Source of the DNA: Cellulomonas composti
GTDB taxonomy: Bacteria > Actinomycetota > Actinomycetes > Actinomycetales > Cellulomonadaceae
Direction: 5' to 3'
Length of the DNA: 64,000 nucleotides
Assembly: GCF_007990245.1 (NCBI RefSeq)
Contig: NZ_BJWG01000001.1
Location: 496,001 to 560,000 of the forward strand
Shown here: positions 25,255 through 34,691 of the stretch, one piece after another
Layout: every line of letters starts with the position of its first letter
How positions within the stretch are numbered: the stretch's first letter is position 1
The notes under the pieces: generated by a model
Seen by the model: the letters and a program-made list of their open reading frames with translations, nothing else
What the model was told of the DNA's origin: nothing
The model's database searches: none
Translations under genes and position numbers: made by a program

Positions 25255-26990
25255 GCGAGCTCAAGACTCCCCCGTCGGGCGGCGCCAAGGCCGCCGCGGC
25301 GACGGCTGACTACCTGGACCAGCGCACCGGCGTCGGCAACGCCGTCAAGTTCTTCGCGCGCAAGGTGTTCCCCGACCACTGGTCGTTCTTCCTCGGCGAG
25401 ATCGCGCTGTACAGCTTCGTCACGCTGCTGATCTCCGGCGTCTTCCTCACGCTGTTCTTCGTCCCGAGCATGAGCGAGGTCACGTACCCCACGGAGGGCG
25501 TCTGGGCCACGATGCGCGGCGTCGAGATGTCCGAGGCGTTCTCCTCGACGCTACGGCTCTCGTTCGAGGTTCGCGGCGGGCTCCTCATGCGCCAGATCCA
25601 CCACTGGGCGGCGCTGGTCTTCATGGCCGCGATCGTCGTCCACATGATGCGCGTGTTCTTCACGGGCGCGTTCCGCAAGCCGCGCGAGATCAACTGGGTG
25701 GTCGGCTTCGTGCTGCTCATCCTCGGCCTCGCGGCGGGCTTCTCCGGCTACTCGCTGCCCGACGACGTGCTCTCCGGCAACGGCCTGCGCATCACGGACG
25801 GCGTGATCAAGGCGATCCCGATCATCGGCTCGTACATGTCGTACTTCGTGTTCGGCGGCGAGTTCCCCGGCCACGACCTGATCCCGCGCCTGTTCACGGT
25901 GCACATCCTGCTGGTGCCGGGCCTGATCCTCGCGCTCATCGGCCTGCACCTGTTCCTCATGGTGATGCACAAGCACACGCAGTACCCCGGGTCGGGTCGC
26001 AAGAACACGAACGTGGTGGGCTACCCGGCGGTCCCGGTCTACGCGGGCAAGCTGCTGTTCAACTTCTTCGTGGTCTTCGGCGTCATCGCACTGATGGCCG
26101 GCACCATGACGATCAACCCGGTCTGGAACTACGGCCCGTACGACCCGTCGCCGGTCTCGGCCGGCGCCCAACCGGACTGGTACATGCTCTTCCTCGAAGG
26201 TGCGCTCCGGCTCATGCCAGGCGCGACCGAGGTGATGATCGGCCCGTACACGCTGAGCCTGAACGTGATCATCCCGGCGATGATCGTGCCCGGGATCCTG
26301 TTCACGGCACTCGCCGCGTACCCGTTCCTCGAGGCGTTCGCGACGGGCGACAAGAGCGAGCACCACGTGCTCGACCGGCCGCGCAACCGTCCGTTCCGGA
26401 CCGCGTTCGGCGTCGCCCTGCTGGTCGCGTTCTTCATCCTCGTGCTGGCCGGGTCCAACGACCTCATCGCGACGCACTTCCACCTGTCGATCAACGACAT
26501 CACGTGGACGTTCCGGGTGTTCCTGTTCCTGGGTCCCTGGATCGCGTTCGTCGTCACCAAGCGCATCTGCCTCGGGCTGCAGCGCAAGGACCGCGAGCTC
26601 GTGCTGCACGGCCACGAGACCGGCCGCATCGTGCGGTTCGCGAGCGGCGAGTACATCGAGGTGCACAAGCCCCTCGACGCCCACGAGCGCTGGCTGCGCG
26701 TGCAGCACGAGGCCGTGCGTCCCCTCGAGATCGAACCCGCCGAGGACTCGCGCGGCGTGCGGCGCAAGGGGTACAAGGCCGACCGGATGCGCCAGCGGCT
26801 CTCGCAGCTGTTCTACGAGGACCGTGTCGAGCCCGTGACCCCGGCCGAGGTCGCCGCCGCACACGGGCACGACGAGCACGACGAGCAGCACACCGCGATC
26901 GAAGGCCACGGCCAGCCCGCCGGTGTCGGCGCGTCCGCGCACGGCGCCGAGCCGGATGGTGAGACGGCCCCCGACGGGCGGAACAGCTGA
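25251..26990 (+). CDS. qcrB: Cytochrome bc1 complex cytochrome b subunit
   Basis: A 579-aa polytopic quinol oxidase subunit carrying two b hemes. His pairs are visible in [20 protein letters not shown] and in [21 protein letters not shown]. The Qo-site region [17 protein letters not shown] takes the place of the mitochondrial PEWY motif. The long hydrophilic C-terminal tail (about 450-579), rich in His and Asp, is typical of the actinobacterial type. The GTG at 25251 overlaps the qcrA stop. The stop is followed by a sodA promoter rather than an obvious terminator. QcrB is the target of Q203-type inhibitors in mycobacteria. Confidence 0.97.
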   Translation: MSELKTPPSGGAKAAAATADYLDQRTGVGNAVKFFARKVFPDHWSFFLGEIALYSFVTLLISGVFLTLFFVPSMSEVTYPTEGVWATMRGVEMSEAFSSTLRLSFEVRGGLLMRQIHHWAALVFMAAIVVHMMRVFFTGAFRKPREINWVVGFVLLILGLAAGFSGYSLPDDVLSGNGLRITDGVIKAIPIIGSYMSYFVFGGEFPGHDLIPRLFTVHILLVPGLILALIGLHLFLMVMHKHTQYPGSGRKNTNVVGYPAVPVYAGKLLFNFFVVFGVIALMAGTMTINPVWNYGPYDPSPVSAGAQPDWYMLFLEGALRLMPGATEVMIGPYTLSLNVIIPAMIVPGILFTALAAYPFLEAFATGDKSEHHVLDRPRNRPFRTAFGVALLVAFFILVLAGSNDLIATHFHLSINDITWTFRVFLFLGPWIAFVVTKRICLGLQRKDRELVLHGHETGRIVRFASGEYIEVHKPLDAHERWLRVQHEAVRPLEIEPAEDSRGVRRKGYKADRMRQRLSQLFYEDRVEPVTPAEVAAAHGHDEHDEQHTAIEGHGQPAGVGASAHGAEPDGETAPDGRNS

Positions 26991-27003
26991 TCGTCGGCAA
27001 GAG

Positions 27004-27042
27004 TTGACGAGGTCGGGCGGCGCGCTACACGGCGAGCCGCCC
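27004..27042 (+). promoter_or_regulatory. Putative sodA promoter with inverted repeat
   Basis: TTGACG (27004-27009) and TACACG (27026-27031) are spaced 16 bp, the best -35/-10 pair seen in the window. A perfect 7-bp inverted repeat GGGCGGC/GCCGCCC (27015-27021, 27036-27042) flanks the -10 and could be an operator or hairpin. Confidence 0.5.
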
Positions 27043-27105
27043 GCTTCGTACCACCGCGGGTCCTCAGAGATGCGACCCGCACCGACGCAGGAGAGGTACT
27101 CACAC

Positions 27106-27732
27106 ATGGCTGACTACACGCTTCCGGACCTGCCGTACGACTACGCGGCCCTCGAGCCCCACATCTCCGGCCGCATCATGGAGCTGCACCACGACAAGCA
27201 CCATGCCGCATACGTGGCCGGAGCGAACACGGCGCTCGAGAAGCTCGCCGCCGCCCGTGCGGCGGACGACCTCGCTGCCGTGAACCTGCACGAGAAGAAC
27301 CTCGCGTTCAACCTCGGCGGTCACGTCAACCACTCGGTGTTCTGGCAGAACCTGTCTCCCGAGGGCGGCGACAAGCCCGTCGGCGAGCTGGCCGCGGCGA
27401 TCGACGAGTTCTTCGGCTCGTTCGAGGCCTTCCAGAAGCACTTCGCGGCGAACGCGATCGGCATCCAGGGCTCCGGCTGGTCGATCCTCGGCTGGGACTC
27501 GATCGGCCAGAAGCTGGCGATCTTCCAGCTCTACGACCAGCAGAGCAACTTCCCGCTCGGCCTCGTGCCGATCGTCGTGCTCGACATGTGGGAGCACGCC
27601 TTCTACCTCGACTACGTCAACGTGAAGGCCGACTACGTCAAGGCGTGGTGGAACATCGTCAGCTGGACCGACGCGGGCGCCCGCTTCGAGCGCGCACGGA
27701 CCCAGACCGCCGGTCTGATCGTCCCGGCCTGA
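27106..27732 (+). CDS. sodA: Superoxide dismutase (Mn/Fe family)
   Basis: Dismutates superoxide. The 208-aa protein has metal ligands in [13 protein letters not shown] (first His), [10 protein letters not shown] (second His) and [14 protein letters not shown] (Asp and third His). [10 protein letters not shown] is also typical. The metal (Mn or Fe) cannot be assigned safely. There is no signal peptide, although related enzymes can be exported. The ATG at 27106 has AGGAG about 11 nt upstream. The gene sits between the two halves of the respiratory cluster, where oxygen radicals would arise. The last codons and the stop lie in a 14-bp repeat, giving the tail AGLIVPA. Confidence 0.97.
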   Translation: MADYTLPDLPYDYAALEPHISGRIMELHHDKHHAAYVAGANTALEKLAAARAADDLAAVNLHEKNLAFNLGGHVNHSVFWQNLSPEGGDKPVGELAAAIDEFFGSFEAFQKHFAANAIGIQGSGWSILGWDSIGQKLAIFQLYDQQSNFPLGLVPIVVLDMWEHAFYLDYVNVKADYVKAWWNIVSWTDAGARFERARTQTAGLIVPA

Positions 27733-27750
27733 TCGTCCCGGTCTGATCCG
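27713..27750. repeat. 14-bp tandem repeats across the sodA stop codon
   Basis: gtctgatcgtcccg (27713), gcctgatcgtcccg (27727) and a partial gtctgatccg (27741) run head to tail. The sodA TGA (27730-27732) is in the second copy. Confidence 0.88.
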
Positions 27751-27768
27751 TTCGACCTGAGCACTTGT

Positions 27769-27806
27769 GCCGGAGGCCGTCCCGCCGCTGCGGGGCGGCC
27801 TCCGGC
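27769..27806 (+). terminator. Strong intrinsic terminator after sodA
   Basis: A 17-bp stem (gccggaggccgtcccgc / gcggggcggcctccggc, one G-U pair) with loop cgct ends 32 bp before the Nudix gene start, separating it from sodA. Confidence 0.85.
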
Positions 27807-27838
27807 ATGTGTACGCCCGTCGATGGCAGCATGGGCAC

Positions 27839-28321
27839 GTGCCCACGCCCGACTTCGTCCTCGCCCTGCGTGCCCACGTCGGCCACCAGTCCCTGCCGCT
27901 GGTCGGCGTCACGGCCGTCGTCCTGCGCGACGAGAACGTGCTGCTCGTCCGGCGCGCCGACAACCGTCGCTGGACGCCCGTCACGGGCATCGTCAACCCC
28001 GGCGAGGAGCCGGCGGACGCCGCGGCGCGCGAGACGCTCGAGGAAGCCGGTGTCGTCGCGGAGCCGCAGCGGCTCGCCCTGGTGCACACCCTGCCGCCCG
28101 TCACCTACCCGAACGGCGACGTCGCGCAGTTCCTCGACCTCGTGTTCCTGATGCGCTGGGTCGCCGGCGAGCCGTTCCCGGCCGACGACGAGAACATCGC
28201 GGCCTACTGGTTCCCGCTCGACGACCTGCCCAAGCTCGAGCAGGGCCATCGGGCACGCATCGAGGCGGCGCGCAGCCTGGAGACCACGACCCGCTTCGTC
28301 CGCTCACGCCGCCGCGACTAG
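27839..28321 (+). CDS. Nudix hydrolase
   Basis: A 160-aa Nudix protein. The Nudix box reads GIVNPGEEP...RETLEEAG (G-x5-E-x7-REUxEExGU, about residues 50-72), with all metal-binding glutamates present. The substrate is unknown; candidates are damaged nucleotides or ADP-ribose-type compounds. The GTG at 27839 is preferred: longer in-frame readings would run through the sodA terminator. A CAGCAT hexamer 6 nt before the GTG hints at a leaderless start. Being next to sodA, a house-cleaning role in oxidative damage is plausible but inferred. Confidence 0.9.
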   Translation: MPTPDFVLALRAHVGHQSLPLVGVTAVVLRDENVLLVRRADNRRWTPVTGIVNPGEEPADAAARETLEEAGVVAEPQRLALVHTLPPVTYPNGDVAQFLDLVFLMRWVAGEPFPADDENIAAYWFPLDDLPKLEQGHRARIEAARSLETTTRFVRSRRRD

Positions 28322-28337
28322 CGAGCCGGAGGCTCGC
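28321..28337 (+). terminator. Short hairpin at the Nudix stop codon
   Basis: A 7-bp stem GCGAGCC/GGCTCGC with a 3-nt loop begins on the last base of the stop codon and lies between convergent genes. A weak terminator candidate; no T-run follows. Confidence 0.45.
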
Positions 28338-28401
28338 GACTTCGCCAGTGGCGCGCCGCGCCGCCAAGTCCTCCTGTTGCCGTCCTCCTGACGCCGAGGC
28401 G

Positions 28402-28800
28402 TCAGTGGGCGTGCTGTCCGCGGGAGAACTCGAAGACCCACCCGACGAGGCCGATCGCGCCGACGGCCGTACCGATGAGCACGAGCCACCAGCCGATCGC
28501 GAGGCCCGCGAACGCCAGCGCGGCCGCGAACCCGATGACCAGCGGCCACCAGCTCCACGGCGCGTACACGCCCTGATCGCCGGCGCCCTGGTCGATCTCG
28601 CCCTCGTCGTCGTCCTCGGGGCGAGGGTCGATGCGGCGCGCCAGGAGCGCGAAGTACGCGCCGATCATGCCCACCAGGCCGCCGACCAGCGGAAGGCCGA
28701 CGGTGCCGACCGGCTCACCGTCGCTCATCACGGCGTAGATGAGTCCGACGGGGACGAAGAACAGCACGCCGATCCCGAAGATCTTCGCCTCGAGCCTCAC
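28402..28800 (-). CDS. ctaF: Cytochrome c oxidase subunit IV, actinobacterial type
   Basis: A 132-aa four-helix membrane subunit specific to actinobacterial aa3 oxidase. The helices are about 6-24, 34-52, 83-100 and 104-124, split by an acidic loop [13 protein letters not shown] and the conserved [13 protein letters not shown]. It is the counterpart of M. tuberculosis Rv2199c. The GTG at 28800 overlaps the ctaD TGA as GTGA, so ctaC, ctaD and ctaF form one translationally coupled unit. Confidence 0.93.
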   Translation of the reverse strand: MRLEAKIFGIGVLFFVPVGLIYAVMSDGEPVGTVGLPLVGGLVGMIGAYFALLARRIDPRPEDDDEGEIDQGAGDQGVYAPWSWWPLVIGFAAALAFAGLAIGWWLVLIGTAVGAIGLVGWVFEFSRGQHAH

Positions 28801-30620
28801 TTCGTGCCCTCCTCGTCGCCGTCGAGCGGCTGGTCCGCGGGCCGTTCCTCGACGATCACCGCGGACGACTGCTCCGGCTCGCCGGTCCCTTCGGCCGTCC
28901 GCTCCTGCGCGACCTGCGTCTCACCGGTGCGCTGCGCCTCCCAGTCCCACGGACCGGGGTTGGGCTCGATGTGGTCCATCGCGGCGACCTCGGGGTGGTG
29001 CAGGTCGAACGCGGGCCGCTCGGAGCGGATGCGCGGCAGCGACGTGAAGTTGTGCCGCGGCGGCGGGCAGCTCGTGGCCCACTCGAGCGAGCCGCCGTAG
29101 CCCCACGGGTCGTCGACGGTCACCTTGGGCGCGTGGCGCGCGGTGATGTAGATGTTCCAGAGGAACGGCAGGGTCGACGCGGCGAGGATGACGGCACCGA
29201 TCGTCGAGAGCTGGTTCATCCAGGTGAAGCCGTCGTCGGGCGAGTAGTCCGCGTACCGCCGGGGCATGCCGCGCACGCCGAGCCAGTGCTGCACGAGGAA
29301 CGTGGTGTGGAAGCCGATGAACAGCAGCCAGAAATGGACCTTGCCGAGCCGCTCGTCGAGCATCTTGCCGGTGAACTTGGGCCACCAGAAGTAGAAGCCG
29401 GCGAACATGGCGAACACGACGGTGCCGAACACGACGTAGTGGAAGTGCGCCACGACGAAGTACGAGTCGGACAGGTGGAAGTCGAGCGCCGGGCTGGACA
29501 GGATGACGCCCGTCAGACCGCCGAACAGGAACGTCACGAGGAAGCCGATGGCCCAGAGCATCGGCGTCTCGAACGTGAGCTTGCCGCGCCACATCGTGCC
29601 GATCCAGTTGAAGAACTTCACACCGGTCGGCACGGCGATGAGCATCGTCATGAACGCGAAGAACGGCAGCAGCACCGAGCCGGTCACGTACATGTGGTGC
29701 GCCCAGACGGTCACGGAGAGGGCCGCGATCGCGATCGTCGCGTAGACCAGGCCCTTGTAGCCGAAGATCGGCTTGCGGCTGAACACCGGCAGGATCTCGG
29801 TGACGATGCCGAAGAACGGCAGCGCGATGATGTAGACCTCGGGGTGGCCGAAGAACCAGAACAGGTGCTGCCAGAGGATGGCACCGCCGTTCTCGGGGTT
29901 GAAGACCTGTGCGCCGAGCCGGCGGTCGGCGCCGAGCGCGAACAGCGCGGCGGCGAGCGGCGGGAAGGCCATCAGCACGAGGAGCGACGTGACGAGCGTG
30001 TTCCAGGTGAAGATCGGCATCCGGAACATCGTCATGCCGGGCGCGCGCATCGTCACGATCGTCGTGATGAAGTTGACCGCGCCGAGGATCGTGCCGAAAC
30101 CGCCGAGCGCGAGGCCGAAGACCCACAGGTCCCCGCCCAGCCCGGGTGAGTACACGGTGTTCGACAGCGGCGCGTACGCGAACCAGCCGAACGACGCGGC
30201 CCCCTGCGGCGTGAGGAAGCCGAACGCGGCGATGAGCCCGCCGAAGAAGAACAGCCAGAACGCGAACATGTTGAGCCGCGGGAACGCGACGTCGGGCGCG
30301 CCGATCTGCAGCGGCATGATGACGTTCGCGAAACCCGCGAACAGCGGCGTCGCGAACAGCAGCAGCATGATCGTGCCGTGCATCGTGAACGCCTGGTTGT
30401 ACTGCTCCTTGGACTGGAAGACCTCCATGCCCGGCTGGAACAGCTCGGCGCGGATGAGCAGCGCCAGGAGGCCACCCACGATGAACCACACGAACGACGT
30501 GATCAGGTACATGTAGCCGATCGTCTTGTGGTCGGTCGACGTGACCCACTTGATGATCGTGCGACCCAGCGTCTGGCGGGATGGCGCCAGCCCCGGGACG
30601 TGCTCCGCGACGGCCGCCAT
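28797..30620 (-). CDS. ctaD: Cytochrome c oxidase subunit I
   Basis: Catalytic subunit (607 aa, 12 TM) with heme a, heme a3 and CuB. Visible are the heme a ligand in [12 protein letters not shown], the CuB His-Tyr pair in [22 protein letters not shown] for the second and third CuB histidines, and the heme a3/a ligands in VVAHFHYV. K- and D-channel residues look intact (for example FGFLTPQG nearby). The C-terminal tail after about 545 is hydrophilic and acidic. The ATG at 30620 shares one base with the ctaC stop (TGATG). In M. tuberculosis ctaD is elsewhere, so its presence between ctaC and ctaF differs from that genome. Confidence 0.98.
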   Translation of the reverse strand: MAAVAEHVPGLAPSRQTLGRTIIKWVTSTDHKTIGYMYLITSFVWFIVGGLLALLIRAELFQPGMEVFQSKEQYNQAFTMHGTIMLLLFATPLFAGFANVIMPLQIGAPDVAFPRLNMFAFWLFFFGGLIAAFGFLTPQGAASFGWFAYAPLSNTVYSPGLGGDLWVFGLALGGFGTILGAVNFITTIVTMRAPGMTMFRMPIFTWNTLVTSLLVLMAFPPLAAALFALGADRRLGAQVFNPENGGAILWQHLFWFFGHPEVYIIALPFFGIVTEILPVFSRKPIFGYKGLVYATIAIAALSVTVWAHHMYVTGSVLLPFFAFMTMLIAVPTGVKFFNWIGTMWRGKLTFETPMLWAIGFLVTFLFGGLTGVILSSPALDFHLSDSYFVVAHFHYVVFGTVVFAMFAGFYFWWPKFTGKMLDERLGKVHFWLLFIGFHTTFLVQHWLGVRGMPRRYADYSPDDGFTWMNQLSTIGAVILAASTLPFLWNIYITARHAPKVTVDDPWGYGGSLEWATSCPPPRHNFTSLPRIRSERPAFDLHHPEVAAMDHIEPNPGPWDWEAQRTGETQVAQERTAEGTGEPEQSSAVIVEERPADQPLDGDEEGTK

Positions 30621-31498
30621 CAGTTCTCGTCCTCCTGCGTGGTGCTGCTCAGGTCCTGCTGCCGGCTGTACTCGAGGCCCAGCGACCCGGTCTGGCCCTT
30701 GGCCCGCAGCTCCTCCATGTGCGCGTCGTACTCGTCACGCGAGACGACCTTGACGTTGAAGAGCATCGACGAGTGCTCCTCGCCGCACAGCTCGGCGCAC
30801 TTGCCCAGGTAGGTGCCCTCCTGCTGCGGCGTGACCTGGAAGTGGTTGGTCTTGCCCGGGATCATGTCCAGCTTGTAGAGGAACTCGGGCACCCAGAACG
30901 AGTGGATGACGTCGCGCGAGTCGAGCGTGAACTCGACGCGCTCGCCCACGGGCAGGTACAGCGTGACCTGGTCGGCCAGCACGCCGTGCGATCCGCCCAC
31001 GTCCTGCGCGTGCTGCCCCGTGTCGTAGACGTCGTCGTCCAGGTAGTTGAAGTCCCAGCTCCACTGCTTGCCGACGACCTGGACGTGGAGGTCCGCGGGC
31101 TTGTCCGTCGCGTTGATCTCGGTCATGTCGCGGTTCGTGAAGAAGAACAGCACCCCGACCATGACGATCGGCAGGATCACGTACATGATCTCGAGCGGCA
31201 CGTGGTAGCGAAGCTGCACGGGCAGGACGTCGTCGTCCTTGCGCTTGCGGTAGACCGTGACGCACCACAGCATCAGGCCCCACGTGATGAGCCCGACGAT
31301 CAGCGCGGCGGTCCACGAGCCGACCCACAGGTCGGTGATGCGGCCGGTCTGGTCGGTGACCTCGGCGTCGGAGTTGCCGGGGAGCCAGCCGCGCCTGACC
31401 TCGGCGGAGCATCCGCTCAGGGCGAGCGCGACGACGGCCGCGAGGCCCGCCCACTTCAGGGCCGGGCGCCGCTTCCGGCGGGGGGTGTCCGGGTGCAA
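30620..31498 (-). CDS. ctaC: Cytochrome c oxidase subunit II (lipoprotein)
   Basis: Accepts electrons at CuA. The 292-aa form has a lipobox LSGC (Cys near 28) after a basic n-region, then two TM helices: about 50-72 ([18 protein letters not shown]) and 95-113. The CuA cupredoxin domain carries the His in [11 protein letters not shown] and [12 protein letters not shown]. The TTG at 31498 is chosen because GAGAGG sits 7 nt upstream; a GTG at 31513 (inside that RBS) is the alternative. It is the first gene of ctaC-ctaD-ctaF and is divergent from the desulfurase-like gene. Confidence 0.94.
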   Translation of the reverse strand: MHPDTPRRKRRPALKWAGLAAVVALALSGCSAEVRRGWLPGNSDAEVTDQTGRITDLWVGSWTAALIVGLITWGLMLWCVTVYRKRKDDDVLPVQLRYHVPLEIMYVILPIVMVGVLFFFTNRDMTEINATDKPADLHVQVVGKQWSWDFNYLDDDVYDTGQHAQDVGGSHGVLADQVTLYLPVGERVEFTLDSRDVIHSFWVPEFLYKLDMIPGKTNHFQVTPQQEGTYLGKCAELCGEEHSSMLFNVKVVSRDEYDAHMEELRAKGQTGSLGLEYSRQQDLSSTTQEDEN

Positions 31499-31683
31499 CG
31501 GGTGACCTCTCACTCGGCGTCCCGGAGCGCGGCCTTGCGGAAGCGCCTCACCCGGGACCTTCGTCCTCGACGCGTGCAGCCTAGCGCGCTGCGGACCGGG
31601 TTTCGCCCCGACGACACCACTTGACGACACTGTGTCAGCACCGTCACATCCGCAGGTCGGGCGTGCGGGCTACGGTTCCCCGT

Positions 31684-32880
31684 GTGGATCCACGCATGCA
31701 CGACGAGCGAGCCGCGCAGCGGGCCGCCACGGCCCCTCCGGCGCCGCGCCGCATGCTCGACGCCGGAGGGGGCGCACCGCTGCGCCCTCGCGCCCGAGAG
31801 GCCTTCCTGCAGGCGCTCGACGAGGGCTGGGCGGACCCCCGCCGGCTGCACGCCGAGGGTCGCCGCTCCCGCGCACTGCTGGACGGCGCGCGCGAGGCGA
31901 TCGCGGCCGCCGTCGGCGCCCGGACCGAGGAGGTCGATCTCGCGCCGTCCCACACGGCCGCGCTGCACTCGGCCGTCCGCACCGTGGCGCACGGCCGACG
32001 CCGGCTGGGCGCCGACGTCGTCGTCGGGGCCGTCGAGCGGGCCGCGGTGCTGCACGCGGCCGAGTTCGTCGCGGCGCGTGGTGCGGGCCGCCGGGTCGTC
32101 GTGCCCGTGGACCGCCTGGGCCGGGTCGACCCGGACGCGATGGCGGCCGCGCTCGCCGCACCCGGTGTCGCGCTCGTCGCGCTCCAGCACGCCAACGGCG
32201 AGGTCGGGACCCGGCAGCCGCTCGACGAGGTGCACGCGGCCGCGCGCGCGGCCGGTGTCCCCCTGCTCGTCGACGCCGGTTCGAGCCTCGGTCACGTCGA
32301 CGTCGGCCCGGCGTGGGACGTGCTGGCCGCGGACGCGGCGGACTGGGGCGGGCCCGCCGGGATCGGCGTGCTCGTGACGCGCGCGGGCGTGCGTCGCTCG
32401 CCGGACGGGCCGCACGACGACGCGCGCTGGTTCCCCGGCGGCGTGAGCGTGCCTGCCGCGCTGGCCGCCGCCGTCGCGCTCCAGGAGGCGCAGGCGGCGC
32501 AGCGCGCGGTGGACGAGAGGCTGCGCGGGCTCGTCGGACTCGTGCGCGAACGCGTCGCGGCGCAGGTGCCCGACGTCGCGGTCGTCGGCGACCCGCACGA
32601 CCGCCTGCCGCACGTGCTGACGTTCTCGTGCCTGTACGCCGACGGCGAGGCACTGGTGACCGAGCTCGACCGGCTCGGGTTCGCCGTCGGCTCGGGTTCG
32701 GCGTGCACGTCGAGCACCCTCGAGCCGTCCCACGTGCTGGCCGCGATGCACGTCCTCACGCAGGGCAACGTGCGTCTGGCGCTGCCGCCGACGACGACCG
32801 GCGACGACGTGACGGCGTTCCTCGACGCGTTGCCGGGAGCGGTCGCGCGCGTGCGCGCCGCGCTGGACCCCGACGACTGA
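31684..32880 (+). CDS. Cysteine desulfurase-like aminotransferase-V protein lacking the PLP lysine
   Basis: A 398-aa NifS/IscS-family fold. It keeps the active-site Cys loop (GSGSACTSS, Cys341) with the PSHVL motif after it, the NGEVGT segment and the Asp of VDAGSS. However, the Schiff-base region that normally reads SAHK-x-YGPKG is here ADAADWGGPAG. Lys is replaced by Asp (about residue 220), the preceding His by Ala, and the ring-stacking His of the TEH motif by Arg. PLP-dependent desulfuration is therefore unlikely. The GTG at 31684 follows TACGGT by 7 nt. The neighbours erpA and nadA (Fe-S assembly and an Fe-S enzyme) fit a sulfur or Fe-S role. Confidence 0.82.
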   Translation: MDPRMHDERAAQRAATAPPAPRRMLDAGGGAPLRPRAREAFLQALDEGWADPRRLHAEGRRSRALLDGAREAIAAAVGARTEEVDLAPSHTAALHSAVRTVAHGRRRLGADVVVGAVERAAVLHAAEFVAARGAGRRVVVPVDRLGRVDPDAMAAALAAPGVALVALQHANGEVGTRQPLDEVHAAARAAGVPLLVDAGSSLGHVDVGPAWDVLAADAADWGGPAGIGVLVTRAGVRRSPDGPHDDARWFPGGVSVPAALAAAVALQEAQAAQRAVDERLRGLVGLVRERVAAQVPDVAVVGDPHDRLPHVLTFSCLYADGEALVTELDRLGFAVGSGSACTSSTLEPSHVLAAMHVLTQGNVRLALPPTTTGDDVTAFLDALPGAVARVRAALDPDD

Positions 32881-32891
32881 CGGTCGCGTGA

Positions 32892-32947
32892 TCCGAGCGG
32901 TGCTCGGACGCCGAGAGGCCCGGCCCCGCGGGGGACCGGGCCTCTCG
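32892..32947. terminator. Double hairpin terminator between convergent desulfurase-like gene and erpA
   Basis: Hairpin one is TCCGAGC-ggt-GCTCGGA (32892-32908). Hairpin two has the arms cgagaggcccgg and ccgggcctctcg (32912-32923 and 32936-32947), with arm sequence shared with the pknL/aroG terminator at 9870. Confidence 0.85.
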
Positions 32948-32960
32948 TGGCGTCAGCGGA

Positions 32961-33311
32961 TCAGCTGAACGAACCGCCGCACGCGCACGCGCTGCCGGCG
33001 TTCGGGTTGTCGATCGTGAAGCCCTGCTTCTCGATGGTGTCCGCGAAGTCGATCGTCGCGCCCTCGAGGTAGGGGACGCTCATGCGGTCGACGATGACCT
33101 CGACGCCGTCGTAGTCCTTCACGGCGTCGCCGTCGAGCACGCGCTCGTCGAAGTAGAGCTGGTAGATCAGGCCGGAGCACCCGCCGGGCTGGACCGCGAC
33201 ACGCAGTCGCAGGTCGTCACGACCCTCCTGCTCGAGCAGGCTGCGCACCTTGCCCGCGGCGACGTCGGAGAGAATGACGCCGTGGGTGGCGACCTCGGTG
33301 GTCTCGCTCAT
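32961..33311 (-). CDS. erpA: Iron-sulfur cluster insertion/carrier protein (ErpA/HesB family)
   Basis: An A-type carrier of 116 aa that hands [4Fe-4S]/[2Fe-2S] clusters to apo-enzymes. The three ligand cysteines are present, one in VQPGGCSGLIYQLYF and two in GSACACGGSFS, the standard C-x(n)-C-x-C layout. The ATG at 33311 has AAGGAG 6-7 nt upstream; in-frame extension to 33410 is not family-like. M. tuberculosis Rv2204c is the positional homologue, followed there too by a glycerate kinase. Likely clients nearby are NadA and LipA. Confidence 0.95.
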   Translation of the reverse strand: MSETTEVATHGVILSDVAAGKVRSLLEQEGRDDLRLRVAVQPGGCSGLIYQLYFDERVLDGDAVKDYDGVEVIVDRMSVPYLEGATIDFADTIEKQGFTIDNPNAGSACACGGSFS

Positions 33312-33406
33312 GCTCACTCCTTGGAAGGCGGCGACTGTCGAGGGTGCCAACACGCACACCCGGCCTGTTGTTCCCAGGGTACGACGAGCACGGCCGCGCG
33401 CACGCA

Positions 33407-34591
33407 TCACGCCCCGGCCGGGCTCCAGGTGCGGGCGACGCGGGCGGCCCGCGTGGCGAGGGTCCCGGCGGGATCCGCGAGCGCCGCCGCGACCTCGTCG
33501 GGCCGTTCCGCGACCGCGTAGGCGGCCGTGATGCCGGCCGCGGCGAGCTCGCGACGCCCGACCTCCACCTGGCCCGCGAGCACCACGGTCGGCACGGCGT
33601 GCAGCAGTGCGCGCTCGGCGACGAGCGAGGCGACCTTGCCGTGCAGCGACTGCCAGTCGAACCGCCCTTCGCCGGTCACGACGAGGTCGACGTCCGCCAG
33701 CGCCGCGTCGAGCCCGACGGCGTCGGCGACGAGTGCGGCGCCGGGCACGATGCGCGCCCCCAGCGCGGCCAGACCGAACCCGAGCCCGCCCGCGGCACCC
33801 GCACCGGGCGTGTGCGTGAGCCGCTGCGCACCCGAGGAGGCCCGCGCACCGGCGAGCAGGTCGGGGCGCACGGCGTCGCCGAGCGCATCCACGACGAGCC
33901 GCGAGTAGTGGGCCAGCGCGCGCTCGAGGTCCTGGGCCTGCTGCGGGCTCGCCCCCTTCTGCGGCGCGAAGCCCGCGCTCGCACCCTGCAGGCCGAGCAA
34001 CGGCACGTCGACGTCGGTGGCCACGACGAGCTCGATGCCGGCCCAGTCGGCGCGCAGCGCGCGCAGCCCCGTCAGGTCGTCGGGCACCACCGTGCCGAGG
34101 CGCCCGCCGCCCTCGGTCAGCCGACCGGCGGGGTCGTCGAGCCCGAGCCCGACGAGCAGCCCCGCACCCGCGTCGTTCGTCGCGGAACCCCCGAGACCGA
34201 CGACGATGCGCCGCGCGCCGGTCGCCCGGGCGGCTACCAGCAGCTCACCCAGGCCGCGCGTCGAGGTCCGGGTGGGGTCGCGGTGCGCCGGCGCGACCAG
34301 CGCGAGACCCACGGCGTGCGCCGACTCGACGTATGCCGTACCGCGGGCCTCGTCGAGCAGGATCGCCGCAGGCGCCTGCTCCCCCAGCGGACCTGTGCAG
34401 GTCGTCGCGACGAGCTCGCCGCGCAGGCTGGTGCGCAGCGTCTCGACGAAGCCGGGTCCGCCGTCGGACAGGGGTCGCCCGATCGTCTCGTCGTGCGGTG
34501 CGCCGTCGGCCCAGCCGGCGCAGATCGCGGCCGCCGCCTGCGTCGGGGTCAGGCTGGAGCCGAAGCCGTCGGGAGCCACCAGGACGTGCAC
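33407..34591 (-). CDS. Glycerate 2-kinase (GlxK/GarK family)
   Basis: Phosphorylates D-glycerate, feeding glyoxylate/glycerate into central metabolism. The 394-aa protein has VLVAPDGFGSSLTP at the N-terminus, DGGPGF, the RIVVGLGGSATNDAGAG glycine-rich nucleotide site, GASAGFAPQKGAS and VVTGEGRFDWQSLHGK near the C-terminus. The GTG at 34591 directly precedes HVLVAPDGF; upstream in-frame residues are not conserved. It is divergent from nadA with 100 bp between. It corresponds to M. tuberculosis Rv2205c. Confidence 0.93.
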   Translation of the reverse strand: MHVLVAPDGFGSSLTPTQAAAAICAGWADGAPHDETIGRPLSDGGPGFVETLRTSLRGELVATTCTGPLGEQAPAAILLDEARGTAYVESAHAVGLALVAPAHRDPTRTSTRGLGELLVAARATGARRIVVGLGGSATNDAGAGLLVGLGLDDPAGRLTEGGGRLGTVVPDDLTGLRALRADWAGIELVVATDVDVPLLGLQGASAGFAPQKGASPQQAQDLERALAHYSRLVVDALGDAVRPDLLAGARASSGAQRLTHTPGAGAAGGLGFGLAALGARIVPGAALVADAVGLDAALADVDLVVTGEGRFDWQSLHGKVASLVAERALLHAVPTVVLAGQVEVGRRELAAAGITAAYAVAERPDEVAAALADPAGTLATRAARVARTWSPAGA

Positions 34592-34691
34592 GTGCGCACT
34601 CTCGCACGTCCCCGTGGCGGCGGTCACACCGGGCCGTCCACGGGACGGCGCGCCGGGGGCCGCGCGAGCGCCGTGTGCAAGGATCGGCACC

